Origin: Brevibacterium sp. p3-SID960
GTDB lineage: Bacteria; Actinomycetota; Actinomycetes; Actinomycetales; Brevibacteriaceae
DNA: 43,531 nt
Assembly (NCBI RefSeq): GCF_025144725.1
Contig: NZ_JALXKS010000024.1
Span: 1 to 43,531 of the forward strand
Direction: 5' to 3'
Of the stretch, positions 36,012 to 43,531 are shown in pieces. Both the position numbers and the translations under genes were made by a program. How positions within the stretch are numbered: position 1 is the stretch's first letter; each line of letters opens with the position of its first letter. The notes below the pieces were generated by a model. It was not told the origin of the DNA. It was given only the letters and a program-made list of their open reading frames with translations, and searched no databases.

Positions 36012-36605
36012 TCAGCGGGAATGGTACTTCTGCTGCGTCTCCGTCAGCCCTTCGGTCACGAGCATCTCGACGGCATCGGCGAGATCGCTGATGAACATCG
36101 GCAGGGTCTTCTTCTCACCGGTGCTGAAGGGCCGCAGCACGAACGATGCAGTGTCCATGCGGCCCGGCGGTCGGCCCACCCCGGCGCGCACCCGCAGATA
36201 GTCCTTGGTGCCGAGGACCTGGGTGATCGAGCGCAGCCCATTGTGCCCGCCTTCTCCCCCGCCGCGTTTGAGTTTGATGGCGTCGAAGTCGAGGTCGACG
36301 TCGTCGTGGATGGCGATGAGGTTGGCCGCGGGCACTGAGTAGAACTTCAGCAGCGCCTGCGTCGGCCCGCCGGTGACGTTCATGTAACCCAGCGACTTCG
36401 CCAGCACCACGCGCGGTCCAGGCCTCCCGCCGATGCTGCCGAGCCGGCCCATCGCCGCGACCGCGCCGTGCCTGGTTTTGGTGAGGTTAAGGCTCATCCG
36501 GTCGGCGAGTTCGTCGACGGTCATCTGGCCGATGTTGTGCCGGGTCGGGGCATACCGCGCCCCAGGATTGCCCAAGCCCATGACGAGCCACGTCTCATCG
36601 GCCAT
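36012..36605 (-). CDS. pth: Peptidyl-tRNA hydrolase
   Basis: The enzyme frees tRNA from peptidyl-tRNA that drops off ribosomes. The 197-aa sequence carries GLGNPGARYAPTRHNIG with Asn13 and the catalytic His23, GYMN (Asn76), HDDVDLDF (Asp101) and GGHNGL (His121-Asn122), the full set of family residues. The start is the ATG at 36605 with AAGGAGGACGGCG just before it. It sits downstream of rplY, prs and glmU in the usual actinobacterial order, 222 bases after rplY with a terminator in between, so it probably has its own promoter. The repeat locus follows its stop codon. Confidence 0.96.
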   Translation of the reverse strand: MADETWLVMGLGNPGARYAPTRHNIGQMTVDELADRMSLNLTKTRHGAVAAMGRLGSIGGRPGPRVVLAKSLGYMNVTGGPTQALLKFYSVPAANLIAIHDDVDLDFDAIKLKRGGGEGGHNGLRSITQVLGTKDYLRVRAGVGRPPGRMDTASFVLRPFSTGEKKTLPMFISDLADAVEMLVTEGLTETQQKYHSR

Positions 36606-36739
36606 CGCCGTCCTCCTTCATGATCGCCGGCCTCGATCCTGCCGGTCATGTCTACGGTAGCGAGTGAGTGAGCGTCGCGTGGCTTAGATCAGACTTACCT
36701 GTCGTGCCTGACCGGGCCCGAGGCGGCGGGTTGAATGCC

Positions 36740-36775
36740 GCAGCGGCAGGTCCCCGGGTGGGAACCTGCCGCTGC
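36740..36775 (-). terminator. rplY terminator
   Basis: GCAGCGGCAGGT (36740-36751) is the exact reverse complement of ACCTGCCGCTGC (36764-36775) with a 12-base loop. It lies about 50 bases beyond the rplY stop codon. No U-tract is evident. Confidence 0.7.
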
Positions 36776-36827
36776 ATGCCCAGAGGTGAGCCGGCGGTCA
36801 GCCCGGCGTCTCAGCTGAGTAAGAGGA

Positions 36828-37520
36828 TCACTCCTCGTCGTCGCCCTCAGCCTCGGCGTCGCCCTGGGCCTCGGCGTCGCCCTGGGCCTCGGCGTCACTC
36901 TCAGCCGGAGCACCGGTGGCCGCAGCGACCTCTTCATCCACCGCGTCGGACTCGAGTTCGGCCTCGAGCTGCTCTTCGGAGAGCTCAGCGGAGATATTGA
37001 CGATGAGCAGCTCGGGATCGTCGACGAGTTCGGTGCCCTTCGGGATGGTGACGTCGGAGGCGTACACGTGCTCGCCGACCTCGCGGCCCTCGATGGAGAC
37101 CTCGACGGACTCCGGCAGGCTGGTGGCTTCGGCGAGCAGGCGGATGACCTGATTGTCGATCGAGACGACAGTGCCGGGTGCGGCTTCGCCCTCGACGACG
37201 ACCGGGACCTCGACCTCGATCTTCTCGCCGCGCTTGACGATGATGAGGTCGAGGTGCTCGATGTTCCAGGTCACCGGGTGACGCTGGATGTCACGGGCGA
37301 TGGCCAGGCGGTTCTTCGAGCCGTCCGGGCTTTCGATCTCGAGCAGAGCGTTGGGCATCTTCATCGCCATCATGGTGGCGTGGCCGTCGAGTGCCAAGTG
37401 GATGGGGTCCTCACCGTGGCCGTAGAGGACGGCGGGAACCTTGTCTGCGCGACGGAGCCGGCGGGCAGCGCCCTTGCCGAAGTCCTCGCGGCGTTCTGCG
37501 ATGAGCTTGAAATCAGCCAT
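36828..37520 (-). CDS. rplY: 50S ribosomal protein L25 (Ctc form)
   Basis: L25 binds 5S rRNA. This is the long two-domain Ctc form (230 aa): the N-terminal 5S-binding domain (RREDFGKGAARRLRR, then VPAVLYGHGEDP) spans about residues 1-95, a C-terminal beta domain spans about 96-185 (GTVVSIDNQVIR, PESVEVSIEG), and an acidic tail of about 45 residues follows. The tail contains three copies of a six-residue unit A-E-A-(Q/E)-G-D, encoded by 18-bp tandem repeats at 36850-36897. The ATG at 37520 has GGAG eight bases upstream. It lies 254 bases after prs, with a prs terminator between. Confidence 0.95.
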   Translation of the reverse strand: MADFKLIAERREDFGKGAARRLRRADKVPAVLYGHGEDPIHLALDGHATMMAMKMPNALLEIESPDGSKNRLAIARDIQRHPVTWNIEHLDLIIVKRGEKIEVEVPVVVEGEAAPGTVVSIDNQVIRLLAEATSLPESVEVSIEGREVGEHVYASDVTIPKGTELVDDPELLIVNISAELSEEQLEAELESDAVDEEVAAATGAPAESDAEAQGDAEAQGDAEAEGDDEE

Positions 37521-37717
37521 TTTCTTCTCCTTCGTGGTGTGAGCACCACGGCGGACGAGCCTCGTGGTCGCTCCCGGGCCGACACCGAGGTGGTGGCGGT
37601 GGCGCTGTGCGCCGGAGAAGGGGGCTTACGAGAACCGCGTCGATCACGGAAACATGGGTTTCCCTCGCCGAGGTAACTCATCAAGGATACTCGCCTGGCG
37701 CCTCGGCGGCAAAACGA

Positions 37718-37751
37718 CTGCGGCGCCCCCGCCGGTGCCGGGACGCCGCAG
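37718..37751 (-). terminator. prs terminator
   Basis: CTGCGGCG (37718-37725) pairs with CGCCGCAG (37744-37751), with further G+C pairing possible inside. On the minus strand TCGTTTTGCC follows, giving a short U-run. It lies 24 bases after the prs stop codon. Confidence 0.7.
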
Positions 37752-37774
37752 GAAGCCTGAGACTCAGACGAAGC

Positions 37775-38749
37775 TCATTCGATCTCGAAAAGGCTGGTGA
37801 CCGAGCCGTCTTCGAACACCTCGTGAACGGCGCGGGCGAGCAGCGGGGCGATCGAGAGCACGGTGAGCTTGTCGAACTTCTGCGAGTCCTCCAGCGGCAG
37901 CGTGTTCGTCACGATGACCTCAGAGGCGCACGAGTTCTTCAGCCGCTCGACAGCCGGGCCGGAGAACACGGCATGGGTCGAGACGATGACCACGCCCTTC
38001 GCACCGGCTTCCATGCAGGCATCGGCTGCCTGGACGATGGTGCCGCCGGTGTCGATCATGTCATCGACGAGCACTGCGGTGCGTCCCTCGACGTCGCCGA
38101 CGACGCGGTTGGCCTTCGTCTGGTTGGGCCGGTTGATGTCGCGGGTCTTGTGGATGAAGGCCAGCGGCACGCCGCCGAGAGCTGAGGACCAGTTCTCGGC
38201 GACCTTGATGCGGCCGGCGTCCGGGGACACGACAGCCAGTTCGCCCGGATGGTTCTGCTTGACGTAGTCGGCCAGGATCGGCAGGGCCACGAGGTGGTCG
38301 ACCGGTCCGTCGAAGAAGCCCTGGATCTGCGCGGTGTGCAGGTCGACGGCGATGAGCCGATCGGCGCCAGCGGCCTTGTACATGTCCGCGACAAGACGCG
38401 CGGAGATCGGCTCGCGGCCGCGGTGCTTCTTGTCCTGGCGGGCGTAGGGGAAGAACGGGGCGATCACGGTGATGCGCTTGGCCGAGGCGCGCTTGAGCGC
38501 ATCGACCATGAGCAGCTGCTCCATCAGCCAGTCGTTGATCGGCGCGCAGTGGGACTGCATGACGAACACATCCGAGCCGCGCACCGACTCGGAGTAGCGG
38601 ACGTAGATCTCACCGTTGGCAAAGTTGTAGATGTCGGAGGGCAGCAGTTCAGTGCCCAGACATTCGGCGACCTGCTCGGCCAGCTCCATGTTCGCCCGGC
38701 CGGTGACCAGGACGAGCTCCTTCTCACCGGCTGCCGTAATCTTATTCAC
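37775..38749 (-). CDS. prs: Ribose-phosphate pyrophosphokinase
   Basis: The enzyme makes PRPP from ribose 5-phosphate and ATP for nucleotide, histidine and tryptophan synthesis. The 324-aa sequence has the class I features: FPYARQDKKHRGREPI (ATP/flexible loop, 100-115), DLHTAQIQGFFDGPVDHL (136-153), and the PRPP-binding VLVDDMIDTGGT at 227-238. The start is a GTG at 38749 that shares its G with the glmU stop codon (TAGTG), with AAGGAG inside the end of glmU, so translation of the two is coupled. A hairpin with a short U-run follows. Confidence 0.97.
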   Translation of the reverse strand: MNKITAAGEKELVLVTGRANMELAEQVAECLGTELLPSDIYNFANGEIYVRYSESVRGSDVFVMQSHCAPINDWLMEQLLMVDALKRASAKRITVIAPFFPYARQDKKHRGREPISARLVADMYKAAGADRLIAVDLHTAQIQGFFDGPVDHLVALPILADYVKQNHPGELAVVSPDAGRIKVAENWSSALGGVPLAFIHKTRDINRPNQTKANRVVGDVEGRTAVLVDDMIDTGGTIVQAADACMEAGAKGVVIVSTHAVFSGPAVERLKNSCASEVIVTNTLPLEDSQKFDKLTVLSIAPLLARAVHEVFEDGSVTSLFEIE

Positions 38750-40206
38750 TACTCCGACTCCTTCTGCGTTTGCTGAGCAGCCTCGGCAGCCTGGGCGGCA
38801 GGCGTACCTGGACGGTTCTTCACTACCCAGTCTTCAACATTACGCTGAGGGGCGACCGTGATGGCCAGCGCCCCAGGCGGAACATCCTTGCGGATCACGG
38901 TGCTCGCTCCCGAGTAGGCGCCGTCGCCTACTGTGACGGGGGCGACGAACATCGTGTCCGAGCCGGTGCGGCAGTAGGAGCCGATGGTGGTGTGGTGCTT
39001 GTTGATGCCGTCGTAGTTGACGAACACGGAGGCAGCGCCGATGTTGGTGTGCTCCCCGATCGTCGCATCGCCGACATAGGACAGGTGCGGGACCTTCGAG
39101 CCGGTGCCGATCTTGGCGTTCTTCGTCTCGACGAAGGTGCCGATCTTGCCCTCGGTGCCCAGCTCGGTGCCCGGGCGCAGGTAGGCGAAGGGCCCGACGT
39201 TGGCGTTCTCGCCGATGACGGCCAGCTGGCCGTGGGTGCGGATCACCTGGGCGCCGGCGCGCACTTCGGTGTCTGTCAGCGTGGTGTCGGGTCCGATGAC
39301 CGCGCCCGAGGCGATGTCGCAGGCCCCGTAGAGCTGCACGCCGGGCAGGATGGTCGCGTCGGCGGCGAGCACCGCATCGGCGTCGATCCACGTGGTGTCG
39401 GGGTCGACGACGGTGACGCCTGCGCGCATCCAGTTCTCGATGACGCGCTTGTTGAGTTCCTTGCCAAGCTGGGCGAGCTGCACACGGTCGTTGGCTCCCT
39501 CAACCTGCCAGAAGTCCTCGATCGCCCGGGCGGCGACAGCCCCGCCGGCGGCGCGGGCGATGCCGATGACATCGGTGAGATACTTCTCGGCCTGGGCGTT
39601 GTCGGTCGAGACCTGAGCAAGCGATTCGCGCAGCACGGTCGCATCGAAGGCGTAGATACCGGAGTTGATCTCCGTGATCTGCTTCTCCTCGTCGCTGGCG
39701 TCCTTCTCCTCGACGATGCGTTCGAGGTTGCCGCCGGCGTCGCGGACGATGCGCCCGTAGCCGTGCGGGCGGGCGACCTCGGCGGAGAGCACGGTGACCG
39801 CGCCGGAGCGCTGCTCGTGGAAGCCAACGAGATCCGAAAGCGTCTCAGCGGTCAGCAGCGGCACGTCGCCGTAGGTGACGACGACGGTGCCGGTGAGGTC
39901 CTCGGGCAGCTGGGTGAGCGCGCATTCGGCGGCGCGTCCGGTGCCGGGGATGTCGTCCTGGTCAGCGACGAGCACCTGCCGGTCGATCGCCTCGGCAATG
40001 GCCGAGACATGCTCGGCGACCTGTTCACGGGCGTGCCGGAGGACGACGACGAGATGCTGGGGCTGGGCACCGGCGGCGGCGTTGATCGCGTGGTGAAGCA
40101 GCGACCGCCCTCCGATCGGATGCATGACCTTCGGTGTGGCGGATTTCATTCTCGTGCCTTCGCCGGCGGCCAGCACGATGACGGCTGCGGGGCGGTTGAC
40201 GGTCAT
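38749..40206 (-). CDS. glmU: Bifunctional GlmU (GlcNAc-1-P uridyltransferase/acetyltransferase)
   Basis: GlmU acetylates glucosamine 1-phosphate and couples it to UTP, giving UDP-GlcNAc for peptidoglycan. The N-terminal pyrophosphorylase domain shows LAAGEGTRMKSATPK (residues 12-26) and VVTYGDVPLL near 110. The C-terminal half is a left-handed beta helix of hexapeptide repeats with YLRPGTELG, KIGTFVETKN, HLSYVGDATIGEHTNIGA and NYDG (acetyl-CoA and catalytic regions). The 485-aa length is normal. The ATG at 40206 has AAGGAG five bases upstream; a GTG two codons earlier lies too close to it. It overlaps prs by one base and follows tRNA-Gln. Confidence 0.97.
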   Translation of the reverse strand: MTVNRPAAVIVLAAGEGTRMKSATPKVMHPIGGRSLLHHAINAAAGAQPQHLVVVLRHAREQVAEHVSAIAEAIDRQVLVADQDDIPGTGRAAECALTQLPEDLTGTVVVTYGDVPLLTAETLSDLVGFHEQRSGAVTVLSAEVARPHGYGRIVRDAGGNLERIVEEKDASDEEKQITEINSGIYAFDATVLRESLAQVSTDNAQAEKYLTDVIGIARAAGGAVAARAIEDFWQVEGANDRVQLAQLGKELNKRVIENWMRAGVTVVDPDTTWIDADAVLAADATILPGVQLYGACDIASGAVIGPDTTLTDTEVRAGAQVIRTHGQLAVIGENANVGPFAYLRPGTELGTEGKIGTFVETKNAKIGTGSKVPHLSYVGDATIGEHTNIGAASVFVNYDGINKHHTTIGSYCRTGSDTMFVAPVTVGDGAYSGASTVIRKDVPPGALAITVAPQRNVEDWVVKNRPGTPAAQAAEAAQQTQKESE

Positions 40207-40215
40207 GTTCACTCC

Positions 40216-40261
40216 TTCATCCGGGTGGCCGGATCGTCTTCATCCGGGTGGCCGGATCGTC
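40216..40261. repeat. Perfect 23-bp tandem duplication with small hairpins
   Basis: Two identical 23-bp units, TTCATCCGGGTGG followed by CCGGATCGTC, occupy 40216-40238 and 40239-40261. Each holds the inverted repeat ATCCGG-GTGG-CCGGAT. The array lies between the 3' end of tRNA-Gln and the glmU ribosome site. Confidence 0.92.
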
Positions 40262-40267
40262 GACGCG

Positions 40268-40339
40268 CTCCGCCCATAGGATTCGAACCTATACTGCACG
40301 GCTCCAAAGGCCGGCGTGCTGCCATTACACCAGGGCGGA
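40268..40339 (-). tRNA. tRNA-Gln (anticodon UUG)
   Basis: The minus strand folds as a 72-nt tRNA. The acceptor is TCCGCCC/GGGCGGA, the D stem is GTGT/GCAC, and the anticodon loop CTTTGGA has UUG at the anticodon. The T arm is ATAGG-TTCGAAT-CCTAT and the discriminator is G as expected for Gln. The CCA end is not encoded. The base pair at the top of the anticodon stem is C-T. Confidence 0.95.
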
Positions 40340-40414
40340 TCATGCAGTCCCGGCCGCCCGCAGACCCCGGGGCCGCGATTACTCGGGCACAATCTTGCCA
40401 CTAGAATGAAGCCT

Positions 40415-40816
40415 ATGGAAATTCTTCGCGATATTCTCCTGTTCCTGCACCTGCTCGGCATGGCGATCATCATCGGCGGCTATTTCGCCACGATCCGCCG
40501 ACCCCGTGTCATGCCCGGCATGCTGCACGCCGCCTACCTCCAGCTCATCACCGGCATCGGCCTCGTCGGCATCATCGAGATGGCCGGTGACCCGTCTGCC
40601 GCCTTCCACATGAAGGTCGGCATCAAGGCCCTGCTGGCCATCGCCGTGACCGTCACCGCGTTCATCGGCAACCGTAAGCAGAAGCGCGCCCACGCCACCG
40701 CAGGTGCTGGCGAACCGGCCGCTGCGACCGGACCGGAGCCCAGCGCCGGCCTTGCCCACGCGACATTCGCACTCGCCCTGCTGGCTGTGCTCGTCGCCGT
40801 GTTCGTCAACGTCTGA
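40415..40816 (+). CDS. Small four-helix membrane protein
   Basis: I do not recognise a named family. The 133-aa product has four predicted helices: residues 6-25, 37-57 (with LHAAYLQLITGIGLVGI), 66-86 (KVGIKALLAIAVTVTAFIG) and 108-130, separated by a polar Ala/Gly/Pro-rich loop. Similar short proteins often sit beside pcrA in actinobacteria, as far as I recall. The ATG at 40415 and another three codons upstream (40406) are both possible; the ribosome site is weak. It ends at a very strong hairpin shortly before pcrA. Confidence 0.75.
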   Translation: MEILRDILLFLHLLGMAIIIGGYFATIRRPRVMPGMLHAAYLQLITGIGLVGIIEMAGDPSAAFHMKVGIKALLAIAVTVTAFIGNRKQKRAHATAGAGEPAAATGPEPSAGLAHATFALALLAVLVAVFVNV

Positions 40817-40835
40817 GCCGACTGCCGCGCAAGGA

Positions 40836-40868
40836 GATGCCGGCGCCCCGTCACGGGGTGCCGGCATC
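40836..40868 (+). terminator. Strong intrinsic terminator
   Basis: GATGCCGGCGCCCCG (40836-40850) pairs with CGGGGTGCCGGCATC (40854-40868) with one G-T and a 3-base loop; TTCGTCGTCTC follows. It lies 19 bases after the stop codon of the small membrane protein and before pcrA. Confidence 0.8.
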
Positions 40869-40942
40869 TTCGTCGTCTCCCCCGCGCCCGAGGCGGTCGG
40901 CACCTTGGCCGCGTCTGACCCGGTTGGTAGATTGCTAAGACC

Positions 40943-43522
40943 ATGTCTTCACTCTTCGAGTTTCTCAACATCGCCCCGGATTCTCCTCCGCCGCACGCTG
41001 CGCTGCCGGAGATGCCCGTGCCCGAGGCGCCAGCGGACTTCGCTGATATCGCCCACCCGGCCGACGACCCGGGTGCCGACGGTGGGCCCGGCGCGCCTGA
41101 AGCGGCAGGTGAGACGGGTGCTGCAGGCGCCCACCGCCTCGGCGCCGGCGACCCGGCTGAGCTGCTCGATGGGCTCAACCCCGAACAGTCTGCTGCGGTC
41201 ACCCATGCTGGGTCACCGCTGCTCATCGTCGCCGGTGCCGGTTCGGGCAAGACGACGGTGCTCACCCGCCGGATCGCCTATGCGCTGCGCACCGGGCGCG
41301 CCCATCCCGGTCAGGTGCTGGCGATCACGTTCACGAACAAGGCCGCCAAGGAGATGCAGGAGCGCATCGGTGCGCTCATCGGTCCGCAGGCGCGCGGCAT
41401 GTGGGTGTCGACGTTCCATTCGGCGTGTGTGCGGATCCTGCGGCGGGAGGCGAAGACGCTGGGCATGAAGTCGAACTTCGCCGTCTACGATGCGCAGGAT
41501 TCGCTGCGGCTCATCACGCAGGTCGCCCGTGAGGCCGATGTCGATGTCAAGCGCTTCACCCCCAAGTCGCTGCAGCACCGGATCTCAGCGCTGAAGAACG
41601 ACCTCATCACCGCTGAGGACTATGCCGGGCAGGCGCGGATGGACAATCCGGCCGATCAGGCCGTCGCCGAGGTGTACCGCCGGTACGCTGAGCGGCTGCG
41701 GCTGGCCAATGCGTTCGACTTCGATGACCTCATCATGGAGACGGTGCATCTGCTCGGCGCCTTCGCCGACGTCGCCGCCTACTACCGCAGCCGGTTCCAG
41801 CACATCCTCGTCGATGAGTATCAGGACACGAACCCGGCCCAGTATGCGCTCATCCGGGCGTTGGCCGGGGCTGATGCCGATCATCTCTCGGCGGAACTGA
41901 CCGTCGTCGGCGATGCCGATCAGTCGATCTACGCCTTCCGCGGGGCGACGGTGCGCAACATCGTCGAGTTCGAAAAGGACTTCCCGCAGGCGCGTACCAT
42001 CCTGCTGGAGCAGAACTACCGGTCGACGCAGAACATCCTCTCAGCCGCGAATGCGGTCATCGCCAACAATGAGGGCCGCAAGGACAAGCGGCTGTGGACG
42101 GCTGCCGGTGACGGTGCGCCAGTCGTCGGCTGGGTGGCCGAGAACGAGCAGGCTGAAGCGCAGTTCATCGTCGACCGGATCGATGAGCTCATCGACCAAG
42201 GCGACACCGTCTACGGCGACTGTGCGGTGTTCTACCGCACGAACGCCCAGTCCCGTGCGATCGAGGATGCGCTCGTGCGCGCCGGCATGCCCTACCGGGT
42301 CGTCGGCGGCACCCGGTTCTATGAGCGCAAGGAGATCAAGGACGCCCTCGCCTACCTGCGGGTGCTGGCGAACCCGGCCGATGACGTCAACCTGCGCCGC
42401 ATCATCAACGTGCCTAAGCGCTCGATCGGCGACCGGACGGTCGCGATGCTCGGTGCGTTCGCCGAACGCGAGCGGGTGACCTTCTTCGAGGCGCTCGAAC
42501 GCGCGGACGAGGTGCCGGGGCTCTCCAGCCGGGCGAAGGGCCCGCTGGAGAAGTTCCGGGCGCTTTTCGCAGACCTGCAGTCGACGGCAGAGGGCGCGCA
42601 GGTCGCCCGCGTGCTCGAATCGGTGCTCGAGCAGACCGGGTATCTGGCCGAGCTGCAGGCCAGCACAGATCCGCAGGACGAGTCGCGGGTGGACAACCTC
42701 GCCGAACTCGTCGCCGTTGCCGAGGCCTTCGATGCCCGCGGTGAGGGGGCGACGCTCGATGACTTCCTCGAGCTCGTGTCGCTGTCCTCGGATGCCGACC
42801 AGATCCCCGATGAGGAGTCCGGGGAAGTCACGCTCATGACCCTGCACACGGCCAAGGGTCTGGAGTTTCCGACCGTGTTCCTCACCGGTATGGAGGACGG
42901 CAGCTTCCCGCACCAGCGCTCCTTCAACGATCCGTCAGAGATGTCCGAGGAGCGCCGGCTGGCCTACGTCGGGCTGACACGTGCGCAGAAGCGGCTCATC
43001 CTCACGCGCGCGGAGACCCGCAGCATGTGGGGCCAGCCGCAGTACAACCCGCCCAGCCGGTTCCTCACCGAGATCCCCGCCTCGCTCATCGAGTGGGAGA
43101 GCACCGGCACCCTGTCAGCCGAGGCCCTCACCGCTGCCTCCGGGGGTTCTGGTGCCGGCGGGTTCGGCAGTTCGTACGGCGGCGGGTTCGGCAGTTCGTA
43201 CGGCGGCGGGTCCACCGGCGGCTCCTACGGCGGCGGGTTCACCGGCGGGTCGGGCTCGTTCCGCTCCAACTCGGCGGCCGGGCGCAGCTCGTCGTCGCGT
43301 GCGGCGTCGAAGTCACCGGGCACCGGGTTCCCCAACCGCATCCGGCCCAACCGCGAGGTCGTCCAGGTCGCTGCCGGCGACCGGGTTTCGCATGATTCCT
43401 TCGGCCTCGGCACCGTCATCGAGGTCAAGGGCAGCGGTGACAAGACCGTCGCCGTCGTCGACTTCAAGTCGCTGGGCACCAAACGGCTGCTCATGCGCTA
43501 TGCCCCGGTCGAGAAGCTCTGA
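40943..43522 (+). CDS. pcrA: ATP-dependent DNA helicase PcrA/UvrD
   Basis: This superfamily 1A 3'-5' DNA helicase acts in repair and clears proteins from DNA. The 859-aa sequence has GLNPEQSAAV (Q motif), AGAGSGKTT at 97-105, TFTNKAAKEM, DEYQDTN at 291-297, GDADQSIYAFRGA, QNYRST, TLHTAKGLEFP and VGLTRAQKRL near the end of domain 2B/2A. The N-terminus has a Pro/Ala/Gly-rich extension of about 75 residues. Near residues 735-775 there is a Gly/Ser/Tyr-rich linker with two copies of GFGSSYGG encoded by a 24-bp tandem repeat (43160-43207). It ends in a Tudor-like RNA-polymerase-binding domain (VSHDSFGLGTVIEVKG). The start ATG at 40943 has only a weak ribosome site. Confidence 0.96.
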   Translation: MSSLFEFLNIAPDSPPPHAALPEMPVPEAPADFADIAHPADDPGADGGPGAPEAAGETGAAGAHRLGAGDPAELLDGLNPEQSAAVTHAGSPLLIVAGAGSGKTTVLTRRIAYALRTGRAHPGQVLAITFTNKAAKEMQERIGALIGPQARGMWVSTFHSACVRILRREAKTLGMKSNFAVYDAQDSLRLITQVAREADVDVKRFTPKSLQHRISALKNDLITAEDYAGQARMDNPADQAVAEVYRRYAERLRLANAFDFDDLIMETVHLLGAFADVAAYYRSRFQHILVDEYQDTNPAQYALIRALAGADADHLSAELTVVGDADQSIYAFRGATVRNIVEFEKDFPQARTILLEQNYRSTQNILSAANAVIANNEGRKDKRLWTAAGDGAPVVGWVAENEQAEAQFIVDRIDELIDQGDTVYGDCAVFYRTNAQSRAIEDALVRAGMPYRVVGGTRFYERKEIKDALAYLRVLANPADDVNLRRIINVPKRSIGDRTVAMLGAFAERERVTFFEALERADEVPGLSSRAKGPLEKFRALFADLQSTAEGAQVARVLESVLEQTGYLAELQASTDPQDESRVDNLAELVAVAEAFDARGEGATLDDFLELVSLSSDADQIPDEESGEVTLMTLHTAKGLEFPTVFLTGMEDGSFPHQRSFNDPSEMSEERRLAYVGLTRAQKRLILTRAETRSMWGQPQYNPPSRFLTEIPASLIEWESTGTLSAEALTAASGGSGAGGFGSSYGGGFGSSYGGGSTGGSYGGGFTGGSGSFRSNSAAGRSSSSRAASKSPGTGFPNRIRPNREVVQVAAGDRVSHDSFGLGTVIEVKGSGDKTVAVVDFKSLGTKRLLMRYAPVEKL

Positions 43523-43531
43523 CGGATCCGA

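Overview
This window is chromosomal DNA from a high-GC actinobacterium. The run glmU-prs-rplY-pth-(rhomboid)-mfd-mazG-phosphatase-eno-ftsB-DUF501-ppx is a housekeeping order known from Actinomycetota. The actinobacterial-type Ino1, the NDH-2, the mycosin-like protease and frequent GTG starts agree with this. A Micrococcales member of the Brevibacterium kind is my best guess, by inference only. Nearly all genes lie on the minus strand.

Left part (1-13.1 kb): a Bax-inhibitor-1 family membrane protein; a lower-GC gene for an RloC-type AAA ATPase/anticodon nuclease with a zinc hook, probably acquired; an AbgT-family transporter; inositol-phosphate synthase (ino1) whose stop codon lies in a 21-bp tandem repeat; release factor 3 (prfC); a small membrane protein; and the long DEAH helicase hrpA. 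Next (13.4-19.6 kb) come small membrane proteins, an AEC-family carrier, a DUF1461 membrane protein, a TVGYGD potassium channel, and an arsR-cation efflux pair with a perfect inverted repeat just upstream of the regulator.

Island-like part (19.6-22.8 kb): broken reading frames, a sarcosine-oxidase-like flavoenzyme, a glutathione-independent formaldehyde dehydrogenase, and a 150-bp element with 15-bp perfect terminal inverted repeats resembling IS3-family ends. It stops at the 3' end of a tRNA with anticodon UAA. The two enzymes fit together: the oxidase would release formaldehyde and the dehydrogenase would oxidise it. That tRNA has a short variable loop, which is odd for a leucine tRNA.

Core part (22.9-43.5 kb): NDH-2 (ndh), a membrane-anchored subtilase, ppx, DUF501, ftsB, eno, a tyrosine/dual-specificity phosphatase, mazG and mfd, tightly packed with several 4-bp ATGA overlaps; then a rhomboid protease, pth, rplY, prs, glmU, tRNA-Gln, a small membrane protein and pcrA. 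The most unusual non-coding stretch is 35699-35984, between the convergent rhomboid and pth genes. It holds 32-bp tandem repeats, a 61-bp near-perfect palindrome and eight 16-17-bp degenerate repeats, all sharing an AAAGTYA/TRACTTT core. Strong hairpins end several transcription units (ino1, ndh, eno, rplY, prs, the gene at 40.4 kb, and the convergent pair at 16.7 kb).
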